Shown: positions 51,297-61,880, counted from the first letter of the stretch. The stretch: DNA of 64,000 bases from Pseudomonas entomophila (GCF_013523165.1 NZ_JAAMQI010000017.1:1-64000); one strand, 5' to 3'. A program made the numbers and translations. The notes: generated by a model not told the origin, from the sequence alone.

Positions 51297-51896
51297 TCAG
51301 GCCAGCTCGGCCATCCGAGCCTTGGCCTGGCCCAGGCCCTTCTCCTGATGATCGCCACCCATGTTCAAGCCTTCGGCATGGACGAAGGCGACATCGGTAA
51401 TCCCGATGAATGCCAGGACCTGGCGCAGGTAGGGTTCCTGATGGTCGCTGGCGGCGCCGGCATGCAAACCGCCGCGGGCAGTCAACACGATCGCCCGCTT
51501 GCCTTCGAGCAGGCCGACCGGCCCATTGGCGGTGTACTGGAACGTCACGCCGGCACGCAGCACATGGTCCAACCACGCCTTCAACGTACTGGGGATGGTG
51601 AAGTTGTACATGGGCGCAGCCAGCACCAGCACATCGGCCTGCAGCAGTTCGTCGATCAGTTCGTTCGACCGCGCCAGCGCCTGACGCTCTTCGGCGCTGT
51701 GCTGGTCCTCAGGCTTCATCCAGCCGCCCAGCAAGTCCATGGCCATGTGAGGCACCGGGGTGATGGCCAGGTCACGTACCGTCGGTACGTCTTCAGGGTG
51801 TGCGGCCTGCCACTGGGCGATGAAGTCACGGGTGAGCTGGCGGGACACCGAATCCTGTTGGCGAGCGCTGCTTTCGATGATCAGGGCGTGGGACAT
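51297..51896 (-). CDS. azoR: FMN-dependent NADH-azoreductase
   Basis: A 199-residue flavodoxin-fold quinone/azo reductase. SSARQQDSVSRQLTRDFI forms the phosphate-binding loop, VLAAPMYNFTIPSTLKAWLDHV the FMN-contacting block, and TARGG with the final helix complete the fold. It reduces azo dyes and quinones with two electrons using NADH. The gene is divergent from the LysR gene at 52029 across two direct repeats, suggesting control by that regulator. Confidence 0.9.
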   Translation of the reverse strand: MSHALIIESSARQQDSVSRQLTRDFIAQWQAAHPEDVPTVRDLAITPVPHMAMDLLGGWMKPEDQHSAEERQALARSNELIDELLQADVLVLAAPMYNFTIPSTLKAWLDHVLRAGVTFQYTANGPVGLLEGKRAIVLTARGGLHAGAASDHQEPYLRQVLAFIGITDVAFVHAEGLNMGGDHQEKGLGQAKARMAELA

Positions 51897-51950
51897 GGAA
51901 AACTCCGAAAATGAGGGGTGGCGATTCGATGGACGCAGATTACCCCCTTG

Positions 51951-51998
51951 ACCTATCGATAAAAAAGCGCAAAAGTTCGGGTCAACCTATCGATAAAA
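51951..51998. promoter_or_regulatory. Tandem operator repeats between azoR and the LysR gene
   Basis: ACCTATCGATAAAA occurs exactly at 51951-51964 and again at 51985-51998, start-to-start 34 bases (about three helix turns). Each copy contains the palindrome TATCGATA. The first lies 54 bases before azoR and the second ends 30 bases before the LysR start. Confidence 0.65.
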
Positions 51999-52028
51999 CC
52001 GTTCTTTCGACGGCTTCAGGAGCCTTGC

Positions 52029-52952
52029 ATGAAAGCGCCTCGCGTCACCCTGGATCAATGGCGAACTCTACAGGCCGTCGTCGACCATGGCGGGTTCGCC
52101 CAGGCCGCCGAGGCCCTGCACCGCTCTCAGTCTTCGGTCAGCTACACGGTGGCGCGCATGCAGACCCAGCTGGGCGTTCCGTTGCTGCGCATCGATGGGC
52201 GCAAGGCCGTGCTCACCGAAGCCGGCGACATGCTGCTGCGCCGCTCGCGGCAACTGGTCAAGCAGGCCAGCCAGCTCGAGGACCTGGCCCATCACATGGA
52301 GCAGGGCTGGGAAGCGGAGGTGCGCTTGGTGGTCGATGCCGCCTATCCCAGCGCACGGCTGGTTCGGGCCCTGGCGGCCTTCGTGCCGCAGAGCCGGGGC
52401 TGTCGGGTTCGCCTGCGCGAAGAAGTGCTGTCGGGGGTCGAGGAGGTGCTCAAGGATGGCATCGCCGATCTGGCCATCAGCAGCCTCAACCTGCAGGGCT
52501 ACCTGGGCACCGAGCTGAGCGCCGTGGAATTCGTCGCGGTCGCGCACCCCCAGCATGCCTTGCACCGGCTCGACCGCCAGCTCACCTTCCACGACCTGGA
52601 AAGCCAGTTGCAGGTGGTGATTCGCGACTCCGGGCGCGCACAACCTCGCGACGTCGGTTGGCTCGGGGCCGAGCATCGGTGGACGGTGGGCAGTCTGGGC
52701 ACGGCAGCGACGTTCGTCGGCAGTGGGCTGGGGTTCGCCTGGCTACCTCGCCACATGATCGAACGCGAACTGCGCGAAGGCCTGCTCAAGCCCCTGCCGC
52801 TGGATCAAGGCGGCAGCCGACACCCTCTGTTCTACCTGTATGCCAGCAAGGACAAGGCCCTGGGCCCGGCCACGCAGATTCTCATCGACCTGCTGCACCG
52901 CTTCGACACTGCGCCGCTGGACGTGCCTTTCGTCGCACCTGCTCAAGCCTGA
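52029..52952 (+). CDS. LysR-family regulator, probable azoR regulator
   Basis: A 307-residue regulator with an HTH at residues 7-66 (LDQWRTLQAVVDHGGFAQAA, then SQSSVSYTVARMQ) and an effector domain from about 95. The single cysteine in the effector domain lies in SRGCRVRLREEVL; a quinone or electrophile effector would suit its divergent partner azoR but is not shown. CAGGAG precedes the start. The stretch 52953-53173 after it has no gene. Confidence 0.9.
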   Translation: MKAPRVTLDQWRTLQAVVDHGGFAQAAEALHRSQSSVSYTVARMQTQLGVPLLRIDGRKAVLTEAGDMLLRRSRQLVKQASQLEDLAHHMEQGWEAEVRLVVDAAYPSARLVRALAAFVPQSRGCRVRLREEVLSGVEEVLKDGIADLAISSLNLQGYLGTELSAVEFVAVAHPQHALHRLDRQLTFHDLESQLQVVIRDSGRAQPRDVGWLGAEHRWTVGSLGTAATFVGSGLGFAWLPRHMIERELREGLLKPLPLDQGGSRHPLFYLYASKDKALGPATQILIDLLHRFDTAPLDVPFVAPAQA

Positions 52953-53173
52953 CGCTCGGAACGCCTGCCCATTGCCAGGGTCCGACACTGAAGACACGTC
53001 GAGGCGGTCACATCGCGTCACAAACCGACGCCTTCGGGCAGCCTGACTACGCGCCACGCATGACTGGCGGCCGCTGGCGTTTCGCGGCACCCTACGCGCG
53101 TCATCACCGCGCCTGATCAGGCTCATCCGGCAAGCGCGGTCGTCGTATCCACCTCTCAAGGATCATTGCGCCC

Positions 53174-53731
53174 ATGTTGAAACCCCTATTCCTGGCGGCC
53201 TGCTCGCTCGCCTTCGCCACCCAGGCCCTGGCCTCGGATGCACAGCCGCACGTTCAGCTGACCACCAGCCTGGGTACCATCGAGATCGAACTGGACGCCG
53301 AAAAGGCCCCGCTCAGCACCCAGAACTTCCTGAAGTACGTCAAAAGCGGGTTTTACGACAACACGATCTTCCACCGCGTGATTCCAGGCTTCATGGTGCA
53401 AGGCGGCGGCTTCACGACCCAGATGGACCAGAAGCCGACCCGCGATCCGATCCGCAACGAAGCCAGCAATGGGCTGCACAACGCCCGTGGCACCCTGGCC
53501 ATGGCGCGCACTGCCAATCCGAACTCGGCCACCAGCCAGTTCTTCATCAACGTGGCCGACAACGCCTTCCTCGACCCCGGCCGCGATGCAGGGTATGCCG
53601 TGTTCGGCAAGGTGACCAAGGGCATGGAGGTGGTCGACCAGATCGTCAACGCGCCCACCGGCATGCAGAAAGGCATGCGTGACGTGCCGAAGGACCCCAT
53701 CCTGATCAAGTCGGCCAAGCGCCTCGACTGA
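53174..53731 (+). CDS. ppiA: Periplasmic peptidyl-prolyl cis-trans isomerase A
   Basis: A 185-residue cyclophilin. A signal peptide ends near QALA-S (residue 20), giving a mature periplasmic protein of about 165 residues. The catalytic block [13 protein letters not shown] with Arg and Phe, the [18 protein letters not shown] segment, and [18 protein letters not shown] are typical. It catalyses proline isomerisation during folding of exported proteins. AAGGA lies upstream. An ABC exporter gene begins 54 bases after its stop. Confidence 0.92.
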   Translation: MLKPLFLAACSLAFATQALASDAQPHVQLTTSLGTIEIELDAEKAPLSTQNFLKYVKSGFYDNTIFHRVIPGFMVQGGGFTTQMDQKPTRDPIRNEASNGLHNARGTLAMARTANPNSATSQFFINVADNAFLDPGRDAGYAVFGKVTKGMEVVDQIVNAPTGMQKGMRDVPKDPILIKSAKRLD

Positions 53732-53785
53732 ACCGGGGTGTCACACGGATGTGAACGACCTCGGTCGCGCAGAACAGGAGCCCAG

Positions 53786-55624
53786 ATGTCCAAGCTGTAT
53801 CGTCGTTTCGAGCAATTGATCGATATCTTCCGCGAGGCGCCCACCGAGGCGCCTCCCGGCAAGGTGTTGCCGTTCTACTTCTATTACTTGCGTCAGGTCT
53901 GGCCCAGCTTCGTCGCCCTGCTGGTGGTCGGGCTGGTGGCCTCGTTGATCGAGGTGGCGATGTTCAGCTTCCTCAGCCGCATCATCGACCTGGCCCAAGG
54001 CGCGCCCGACCCTGATTTCTTCAGCGCCCATGCCAGCGAGCTGACCTGGATGCTGGTGGTGGTGCTCCTGCTGCGGCCGATCTTCTTCGGCCTGCACGAC
54101 CTGCTGGTGCACCAGACCATCAACCCGGGCATGACCAGCCTGATCCGCTGGCAGAACCACACCTACGTGCTCAAGCAGAGCCTGAACTTCTTCCAGAACG
54201 ATTTCGCCGGCCGTATCGCCCAGCGCATCATGCAGACCGGCAACTCGCTGCGCGATTCGGCGGTGCAGGCGGTGGACGCGCTGTGGCATGTGCTGGTCTA
54301 TGCGATGAGCGCGCTGGTGCTGTTCGCCGAAGCCGACTGGCGCCTGATGCTGCCGCTGCTGGCCTGGATCGTCCTGTACATCGCTGCGCTGATGCACTTC
54401 GTGCCGCGGGTCAAGGCGCGCTCGGTGGACTCCTCCGATGCCCGCTCACGGCTGATGGGGCGCATCGTCGATGGCTACACCAACATCGCCACGCTCAAGC
54501 TGTTCGCGCACACCGACCACGAGCGCCAGTACGCGCGCGAGGCGATCCGCGAGCAGACCGAAAAGACCCAGCTGGCCTCGCGGGTGATCACCAGCATGGA
54601 CGTGGTCATCACCACGCTCAACGGCCTGCTGGTGGTGCTCACCACCGGCCTGGCGCTGTGGTTGTGGAGCCGATCGCTGATCAGCGTCGGCGCCATCGCC
54701 CTGGCGACCGGCCTGGTGATCCGCATCGTCAACATGTCGGGCTGGATCATGTGGGTGGTCAACGGCATCTTCGAGAACATCGGCATGGTCCAGGACGGCC
54801 TGCGCACCATCGCCCAGCCGGTGACGGTGACCGACCGGCCCGATGCCCCGCCGCTTCAGGTGCGTCGCGGCGGTGTACACTTCGAGCACGTGGCCTTCCA
54901 TTATGGCCAGGGCAACAAGGTGATCGACGGGCTGGACCTGCAGATCCGGCCGGGGGAGAAAATCGGCCTGATCGGCCCGTCGGGCGCCGGCAAGTCGACC
55001 CTGGTCAACCTGCTGCTGCGCCTGTACGACCTGGACGGCGGGCGTATCCTGATCGACGAGCAGGACATCGCCCACGTCAGCCAGGCCAGCCTGCGCGCGC
55101 AGATTGGCATGATCACCCAGGACACCTCGCTGCTGCACCGCTCGATCCGCGAGAACCTGCTCTACGGGCGGCCCGAGGCGAGCGACGACGAAGTGTGGGA
55201 GGCCGTACGCGGCGCCCGGGCCGATGAGTTCATCCCGCTGTTGTCCGATGCCGAAGGGCGCATGGGCTTCGACGCGCATGTCGGCGAGCGTGGGGTGAAG
55301 CTGTCCGGCGGCCAGCGCCAGCGCATCGCGATCGCCCGCGTGCTGCTGAAGAACGCCCCGATCCTGATCATGGACGAGGCCACCTCGGCGCTGGATTCGG
55401 AAGTCGAAGCGGCGATCCAGGAGAGCCTGGAGACCTTGATGCAGGGCAAGACGGTGATCGCCATCGCCCACCGCCTGTCGACCATCGCACGCATGGACCG
55501 GCTGGTGGTGCTGGAGCAGGGGCGGATCGTGGAAGTCGGCAGCCATGCCGAGCTGCTGGCCCAGGGTGGGCTGTATGCGCGCCTGTGGCAGCACCAGACC
55601 GGCGGCTTCGTCGGCGTCGATTGA
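53786..55624 (+). CDS. ABC exporter, fused permease and ATPase
   Basis: A 612-residue half-transporter that should work as a homodimer. Six hydrophobic helices occupy residues 37-335. The ATPase has Walker A GPSGAGKST (397-405), Q-loop Gln445, signature LSGGQ (506-510), Walker B ILIMDE (526-531) and the H-loop IAHRLST. It resembles MsbA/McjD-like exporters, but the substrate is unknown and it is not the essential lipid A gene by context. ACAGGAG precedes the start at 53786. Confidence 0.9.
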   Translation: MSKLYRRFEQLIDIFREAPTEAPPGKVLPFYFYYLRQVWPSFVALLVVGLVASLIEVAMFSFLSRIIDLAQGAPDPDFFSAHASELTWMLVVVLLLRPIFFGLHDLLVHQTINPGMTSLIRWQNHTYVLKQSLNFFQNDFAGRIAQRIMQTGNSLRDSAVQAVDALWHVLVYAMSALVLFAEADWRLMLPLLAWIVLYIAALMHFVPRVKARSVDSSDARSRLMGRIVDGYTNIATLKLFAHTDHERQYAREAIREQTEKTQLASRVITSMDVVITTLNGLLVVLTTGLALWLWSRSLISVGAIALATGLVIRIVNMSGWIMWVVNGIFENIGMVQDGLRTIAQPVTVTDRPDAPPLQVRRGGVHFEHVAFHYGQGNKVIDGLDLQIRPGEKIGLIGPSGAGKSTLVNLLLRLYDLDGGRILIDEQDIAHVSQASLRAQIGMITQDTSLLHRSIRENLLYGRPEASDDEVWEAVRGARADEFIPLLSDAEGRMGFDAHVGERGVKLSGGQRQRIAIARVLLKNAPILIMDEATSALDSEVEAAIQESLETLMQGKTVIAIAHRLSTIARMDRLVVLEQGRIVEVGSHAELLAQGGLYARLWQHQTGGFVGVD

Positions 55625-55763
55625 GCGCGAGGGCAAGGCCAGGGTTGTCTGACGAGGTGGCTGGCCGCACAATGCGCGCCTGGCACCTCGCCGGGCCCGG
55701 CGCCCACCTCGCGTGGCCGCCCTACCCGCTCGGCCCTCTTCCGCTTTGCCGCAGGAACCCCGC

Positions 55764-56144
55764 ATGAAACTGGACAAACCCTCTGCCATCGCCCGTCGCA
55801 ACGAAACGCTGACGCGCCCGGTGCTCACCCGCGACAACACCTTGTTCGCGGCCCTCGACCCCAAGCGTCAACTGTGGTGGTTCGAAGTGCCGGTCGCCTT
55901 GTTGCGCAAGGGGCAGCCCGATTGGGTCAACCTGCTGTTGCACACGCCGGACACCGACACCCTGCAACACCTGAAAGTCCCGGTCAATTTCCTGCGGGCG
56001 CATCAGGAGCAGATGGAAGTACGCAACGCCGGCAAGCGCCGTTCGACCATCAGCCTGGCCTTGAGCGCCGACCGCGACTCCCTGCTGCGCGACACCCGTC
56101 CCGGTGGCGAGCAGCTGGACTTCACGCCCTTCGTGCAGGCCTGA
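55764..56144 (+). CDS. Conserved hypothetical protein
   Basis: A 126-residue soluble protein with no domain I recognise. Notable stretches are LFAALDPKRQLWWFEVPVAL, LLHTPDTDTLQHLKVPVNFLR, and a basic STISLALSADRDSLLRD. Alternating strands suggest a compact beta-rich fold. AGGA precedes the start. It abuts the convergent S1/CvfB-like gene with no gap (stops at 56144 and 56145). Confidence 0.65.
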   Translation: MKLDKPSAIARRNETLTRPVLTRDNTLFAALDPKRQLWWFEVPVALLRKGQPDWVNLLLHTPDTDTLQHLKVPVNFLRAHQEQMEVRNAGKRRSTISLALSADRDSLLRDTRPGGEQLDFTPFVQA

Positions 56145-56981
56145 TCAGGCCCGCTCGATGCGGTCGTCATGGATGACGATGCGCCCCTGCTTGAACAGGC
56201 CGCCGATGGCCTTCTTGAAGTTGCCCTTGCTGACGCCGAACAGCTGGCTGATCACCTCGGGGGCACTCTTGTCGGAGACCGCCAGCGTGCCACCGGCCTC
56301 TTCCAGGCGCGTCATGATCTGCTGTTGCAAGTCATCGGACAGGGCCTGACCGACCGGCTGCAGGCTCAGCGAGACCTTGCCGTCGCTGCGCACGTCTTTG
56401 ATGAAGCCGGCTTCCTGCATCCCCGACCGCAGGAACTTGAACACCTCGTTCTTGTGGATCAGGCCCCAGTGACGGTCCTCGATGATCGCCTTGAAGCCCA
56501 TCGGCGTCTCGCCCGCGATCAGCAGCCGCACCGGTTGCCCCGGCGTGTAGCTGGCTGGCGTGCGGTCCAGGTAGCGGTCCAGGCGCGCCGTGGCGGTGAT
56601 GCGCCGGGTGCGTTTGTCGAGGTAGGCATGCACCACGCAGTAGTCGCCGATCTTCAGCGGGCGCTGCTCTTCGGAGTACGGCATCAACAGGTCCTTGGAC
56701 AGCCCCCAGTCGAGGAAGATGCCGGCGTTGTTGATGTCCTTGACCTTGAGGCTGGCGAAGCCGCCGACCTGCAGCTTGGGTTTTTCGGTCGTGGCGATCA
56801 GCTGGTCCTCGCTGTCGAGGTAGATGAACACGTTCAGCCAATCGTCGACTTCGGTCGGGGTGTCCTTGGGGATGTAACGGCGCGGCAAGAGGATCTCACC
56901 GTCGGCGCCACCGTCCAGGTACAGGCCGAAGTCCGTATGTTTCACGATTTGCAAACTGTTGAAGCGCCCGAGCAGAGCCAT
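56145..56981 (-). CDS. CvfB-like S1-domain RNA-binding protein
   Basis: A 278-residue protein matching CvfB/YitL: tandem S1-like beta-barrels (FNSLQIVKHTDFGLYLDGGA, LKVKDINNAGIFLDWGLSKDL, GLIHKNEVFKFLRSGMQEAGF) and a C-terminal winged helix (VISQLFGVSKGNFKKAIGGLFKQGRI). S. aureus CvfB binds RNA and affects virulence-gene expression; the role here is probably post-transcriptional. The start at 56981 has GGAGG upstream. Confidence 0.88.
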   Translation of the reverse strand: MALLGRFNSLQIVKHTDFGLYLDGGADGEILLPRRYIPKDTPTEVDDWLNVFIYLDSEDQLIATTEKPKLQVGGFASLKVKDINNAGIFLDWGLSKDLLMPYSEEQRPLKIGDYCVVHAYLDKRTRRITATARLDRYLDRTPASYTPGQPVRLLIAGETPMGFKAIIEDRHWGLIHKNEVFKFLRSGMQEAGFIKDVRSDGKVSLSLQPVGQALSDDLQQQIMTRLEEAGGTLAVSDKSAPEVISQLFGVSKGNFKKAIGGLFKQGRIVIHDDRIERA

Positions 56982-57107
56982 AACCGATAAATCCTCCAGA
57001 CAAGGCCGCCATTCTACACCCGAACAGGGGACACTGCCCGAACCGTGGTTGAACCGTCCTGGCCAGCGTCCGTCTACACCTGGGCATGCCTTGGCCAGGA
57101 ATCGCTC

Positions 57108-57980
57108 ATGCCCACACGCCTCTTGCTTCGCCTGCACTCGCTGCTGCTGAGCCTCATCGTGCTGTCGAGCCTGGCGGCCTGCAGCCGCATCGACCTGGCC
57201 TACCGCAACCTCGACGTCCTGGTGCCCTGGTCGCTCAACGACTACCTGGACATGAACCGCACGCAGAAGGACTGGCTCGACCAACGCCTGCACCAGCACC
57301 TGGCGTGGCATTGCCAGACCCAGTTGCCGGGCTACCTGGACTGGCTCGACCGAGTGCGCACGATGGTGGCCCAGAACGCCGTCACCGACGCGGCGTTGCG
57401 CCAGCGCACCGAGGAGGCGCGTGACGCCATCGGCCGGGTCGCCGAAGCGATCACGCCGTCGGCCACCGAGTTGCTGGCAGGCCTGAGCGACGCCCAGGTG
57501 GGCGAGCTGCGCGAGGCGTTCGCCAAGGACATTCGCGAGCGGCGAGCCGAGTACGTCGACACCCCGCTGGCACGGCAGATCGACGAACGTGCCGAGCGCA
57601 TGGAGAAACGTCTCAAGCCTTGGCTGGGCTCGCTCAGCCCGGCGCAGCGCCAGCGCGTGATGCAGTGGTCGCAGGCACTGGGCGATCAGAACCAGGCCTG
57701 GATCACCAACCGTGCCGAGTGGCAGCGCCAGTTGCTGTTGGCCGTCGAGCAACGCCATACACCGGACTTCGCACCCCGGATGGCGCAATTGCTGCAGCAC
57801 AAGGACAGCCTCTGGACGCCTGCGTACCGTCAAGCGTTCGATCAGACCGAGACCCAGGCGCGCAGCCTGGTGGTCGACCTGCTCAAGGACAGCTCGCCCG
57901 AGCAACGCCAGCGCCTGCAGGACCGGCTGGGCAAGGTGCGGCAGGATTTCAGCGCGCTGAAGTGCCTCAAGGAGGCATGA
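57108..57980 (+). CDS. DUF6279-family lipoprotein
   Basis: A 290-residue lipoprotein: signal peptide with lipobox SLAAC (Cys25), then a helical, charged mature region starting RIDLAYRNLDVLVPWSLNDYL, which marks this family. Long helices with heptad-like spacing suggest a coiled coil. The function is unknown. The start at 57108 has CCAGGA upstream. It is divergent from the S1-domain gene with 126 bases between. Confidence 0.8.
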   Translation: MPTRLLLRLHSLLLSLIVLSSLAACSRIDLAYRNLDVLVPWSLNDYLDMNRTQKDWLDQRLHQHLAWHCQTQLPGYLDWLDRVRTMVAQNAVTDAALRQRTEEARDAIGRVAEAITPSATELLAGLSDAQVGELREAFAKDIRERRAEYVDTPLARQIDERAERMEKRLKPWLGSLSPAQRQRVMQWSQALGDQNQAWITNRAEWQRQLLLAVEQRHTPDFAPRMAQLLQHKDSLWTPAYRQAFDQTETQARSLVVDLLKDSSPEQRQRLQDRLGKVRQDFSALKCLKEA

Positions 57981-58040
57981 CGCATACCTCGAACGATGGC
58001 GATCATCGGGGGTAAGGTGCGGCTTGGGCACCGCTCAAGA

Positions 58041-58115
58041 ACCTGTTGGAGCGGGCTTGCCCGTGATGGCGTCCGGTCCGTCACCGCCTGCATCGCGGGC
58101 GAGCCCGCTTCTCCT
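58041..58115. repeat. Inverted REP pair (BIME), second subfamily
   Basis: CTGTTGGAGCGGGCTTGCCC and GCGGGCGAGCCCGCTTCTCC are inverted copies across about 30 bases. They fill much of the 57981-58222 spacer, where no gene is seen. Confidence 0.75.
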
Positions 58116-58222
58116 GAGAAATTGACTCGGTCTGCCAAGGTAGGCATGCGGTCCAATCGGCGGGAGTCGCGTACACTCCCGGCCCGACGCCACCAAGCGC
58201 CTCTATCCTGCCGGAGTTCCAT

Positions 58223-59101
58223 GTGCCACCGATCGCCCTCGCCCGTTTGCTGACCCTTGCCGCCGTCTGGGGCGCCAGTTTTCTCTTCATGCGGATCATC
58301 GCGCCGGTGCTGGGTACCGTGCCTACAGCCTTCTTCCGCGTGGCGATCGCCTGTCTGGGTCTGGTGCTGATCCTGGGCCTGGCGGGGGTGAAGTGGCGCT
58401 TCGAGGGCAAGCTGGGGGTGTGCATCATGCTGGGCATGATCAACTCGGGCATTCCCGCGACCCTGTATGCCGTCGCCGCCCAGGTGCTGCCCGCCGGCTA
58501 TTCGGCCATCTTCAACGCCACCACGCCGCTGATGGGCGTGCTGATCGGCGTGCTGTGCTTCAAGGAGCCCATGACCCTGGCCAAGCTGGGCGGCATTTTC
58601 CTCGGGCTGCTGGGCGTCGGCATCCTTAGCGGTGCCGGGCCGGTGGCGCTCGATGCTCATCTGTTGCAAGGCGCGCTGGCCTGCCTGGCCGCGACCACCT
58701 GCTATGGCTTTGCCGGTTATCTGGCGCGCCGCTGGGTGGGCGGGCTGGACAGCCGGCTGGCGGCCCTGGGCAGCATGCTGGGCGCCACACTGCTGCTGAC
58801 CCCGCTGTTCGCCTGGAGCGTATCCACCCACCCACCTGCACACTGGGGCGGCTGGGCGGTGTGGTCGTCGCTGCTGGGCCTGGGGCTGATCTGCACGGCG
58901 TTCGCCTACATCCTGTACTTCCGCCTGCTGGCCGAGATCGGCCCGGTCAAGGCCAGCACCGTGACCTTCCTGATCCCGGTGTTCGGGGTGCTGTGGGGCG
59001 CCTGGTTGCTGGATGAACCGCTGTCCTGGGCCCACGCATATGGTGGGGCATTGATCGCAGCGGCGCTATGGTTGGTGTTGAAACCTTCAAAGGTACGGTA
59101 A
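58223..59101 (+). CDS. EamA/DMT-family transporter
   Basis: A 292-residue protein with ten hydrophobic helices in two EamA repeats (LAAVWGASFLFMRIIAPVLG and LLAEIGPVKASTVTFLIPVF mark the repeat ends). Substrate unknown; efflux of a metabolite is inferred. It starts with GTG at 58223, six bases after GGAG; an ATG two bases upstream is out of frame. It is not closely similar to the EamA protein at 14868. Confidence 0.87.
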   Translation: MPPIALARLLTLAAVWGASFLFMRIIAPVLGTVPTAFFRVAIACLGLVLILGLAGVKWRFEGKLGVCIMLGMINSGIPATLYAVAAQVLPAGYSAIFNATTPLMGVLIGVLCFKEPMTLAKLGGIFLGLLGVGILSGAGPVALDAHLLQGALACLAATTCYGFAGYLARRWVGGLDSRLAALGSMLGATLLLTPLFAWSVSTHPPAHWGGWAVWSSLLGLGLICTAFAYILYFRLLAEIGPVKASTVTFLIPVFGVLWGAWLLDEPLSWAHAYGGALIAAALWLVLKPSKVR

Positions 59102-59240
59102 TCGACTGTCGCTGAGAGGTACGTTTTGTGATGCACGGCCGATACACAGGCGCACGATTGCGGCTACCCTGAGGGTGCGACTCCCGGCACCGCCTCTGGC
59201 GCCATCTCTCAGTGACATTGAATCGACAGGGATACTGACC

Positions 59241-59687
59241 ATGGGCACTTGGGCACTACACGCATTCGGCAATGATGAAGCAGCGGACTTTCTCGACGAC
59301 CTGACCGCCAAGGGCGACCTCGAACTGGTCACCCAGGCCGTGCAGGACGCGGTCGAGCAGGAAGACTACCTGGAGGCCCCGTCGGCCGAGCTGGCGCTGG
59401 CGGCGATCGAGGTGCTCTGCGCACTGCGCGGCAGCCCGTCGCCGCTGTTTCAGGCGCAGAAAGACTTGCCTCAGTGGCTCGATGAGCAGGCCGGGCACGA
59501 TGCTCAGGTGTCGAACGACACTGCCCTGCAGGCCATCGACCGGCTACTGGGCGGGTCGTCGGAGCTGGCCGAGCTGTATGAAGAGTCCGACGAGAACGAG
59601 GCCTGGCGCGACGGTGTGCTGGCGCTGCGCGAGCGCGTGGCCGGGCTGGCCGTCGAACCTCAGCGTCGGGCCCAGGCGGGCCGCTGA
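59241..59687 (+). CDS. DUF4259 domain protein
   Basis: A 148-residue acidic cytoplasmic protein. MGTWALHAFGNDEAADFLDDL at the start is the DUF4259 signature, and the helical remainder (LALAAIEVLCALRGS, NEAWRDGVLALRERVAGL) agrees. The function is unknown; the family is scattered through bacteria and sometimes near immunity-type genes, but nothing of that kind lies here. AGGGA precedes the start. Confidence 0.85.
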   Translation: MGTWALHAFGNDEAADFLDDLTAKGDLELVTQAVQDAVEQEDYLEAPSAELALAAIEVLCALRGSPSPLFQAQKDLPQWLDEQAGHDAQVSNDTALQAIDRLLGGSSELAELYEESDENEAWRDGVLALRERVAGLAVEPQRRAQAGR

Positions 59688-59767
59688 ACGACGCTGAGGC
59701 CAGGGCCGCTTCCCACGTTCGACACGTGCGTCGATGCCGCTAGGGAAGCTGCCCGGGCACGCTGGAT

Positions 59768-60703
59768 TCAGAACAGCCAGCGGAACAACAGGTACGCCAC
59801 CACCACCGCCAGCACCGGCCGCAGCACGCGGTAGGCCTTAGGGTTGGCGCGCTTGAACGTCTTGACGCGACCACTGATGCGATTGCTGAAGCGCTTGCTC
59901 CAGGCATACGCCTGGTTGATGCCGCCCACACGTTCGTCGTCGGTGTTCTGCGGTGCGGTGGCGCGGCCGAGGAAGGCGCTGACCTTGCGGTTGAGACGGG
60001 TCATCAACGGGCTGGTCAGTGGCCGCTCCACATCGCAGAACAGGATCACGCGCGTCACGTCGGTCTCGTTCTTGACCCAGTGCACGAAGGTCTCGTCGAA
60101 CATCACGTCCTGCCCGTCACGCCAGGCATACGGCTCGCCATCGACGTAGATCCGGCACTGGTCGGAGTTGGGCGTGGACAGGCCCAGGTGGTAGCGCAGC
60201 GAACCGGCGAACGGGTCACGGTGCGGGTTCAGGTGGCTGCCACCGGGCAGCAGCGCGAACATGGCGCCCTTGACGTTGGGGATGCGGTTGACCAGCTCCA
60301 CGGTGCGCGGGCACAGCGCCTCGGCCGACGGCAGCGGCTTGTCGTACCATTTCAGGTAGAACCGCTTCCAGCCCTTTTTGAAGAACGAACCGAAGCCGGC
60401 GTCGTTGTCCTTCTCGGCTGCGCGGATGTAGCCCTCGTCGAACAGGCGCATGGCCTCTTCGCGGATCTCTTGCCAGTTGTCCTTGAGGATGTCCAGTTCA
60501 GGGAAGCGGCTGCGGTCCAGGTAGGGTTTGGACGGCACGCCGGAGAACAGGTACATCAGACTGTTGTACGGCGCGAACAGCGCCGAATGGTTGACGAACT
60601 GGCGCAGCACCGGCAGACGCGCCTTGCCGCGCAGGTGCACGAACAGGACGCTGCCGAAGAACACCAGCAGCACAGCCGCCTTCACGGCGAATGAAAAGGT
60701 CAT
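59768..60703 (-). CDS. lpxO: Lipid A 2-hydroxylase LpxO
   Basis: A 311-residue membrane-anchored Fe(II)/2-oxoglutarate dioxygenase of the aspartyl/asparaginyl hydroxylase family. It hydroxylates the secondary acyl chain of lipid A at C-2. N-terminal and C-terminal hydrophobic helices (about 6-22 and 295-310) anchor it. Iron ligands His161 (NPHRDPFAGSLRYHLGL) and His208 (FDETFVHWVKNE) and the 2-oxoglutarate arginine Arg218 are present. AAGGAG lies seven bases before the start. Confidence 0.92.
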   Translation of the reverse strand: MTFSFAVKAAVLLVFFGSVLFVHLRGKARLPVLRQFVNHSALFAPYNSLMYLFSGVPSKPYLDRSRFPELDILKDNWQEIREEAMRLFDEGYIRAAEKDNDAGFGSFFKKGWKRFYLKWYDKPLPSAEALCPRTVELVNRIPNVKGAMFALLPGGSHLNPHRDPFAGSLRYHLGLSTPNSDQCRIYVDGEPYAWRDGQDVMFDETFVHWVKNETDVTRVILFCDVERPLTSPLMTRLNRKVSAFLGRATAPQNTDDERVGGINQAYAWSKRFSNRISGRVKTFKRANPKAYRVLRPVLAVVVAYLLFRWLF

Positions 60704-60828
60704 GCGACACTCCTTCGGGAACAGGCAGGCGATGGCAGCCTGCCTGGAAAATCAGCCGTGCATCATAAACCCATCCGGCGCCGGTAAGAACACTCCGGGC
60801 CATCGAGCGGACGGGCGATGATGCACCG

Positions 60829-60857
60829 GCGCTGGCGCCGATGCCTTGCGCCAGCGC
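60829..60857. terminator. Perfect hairpin between lpxO and cysK
   Basis: GCGCTGGCGC, nine bases, GCGCCAGCGC. It lies about 50 bases beyond the cysK stop on the minus strand, so it may terminate cysK, though no T-run follows. Confidence 0.4.
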
Positions 60858-60905
60858 AATGACCGGGTGTCTGCCTGCGAGGGCGACGCGCCAGTCAGGC
60901 CTGCA

Positions 60906-61880
<975 letters not shown>

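Noticed and set aside
53041..53116. Short frame of 17 codons before ppiA
   Set aside because: No ribosome site, no hydrophobic or conserved pattern; chance frame in GC-rich spacer.
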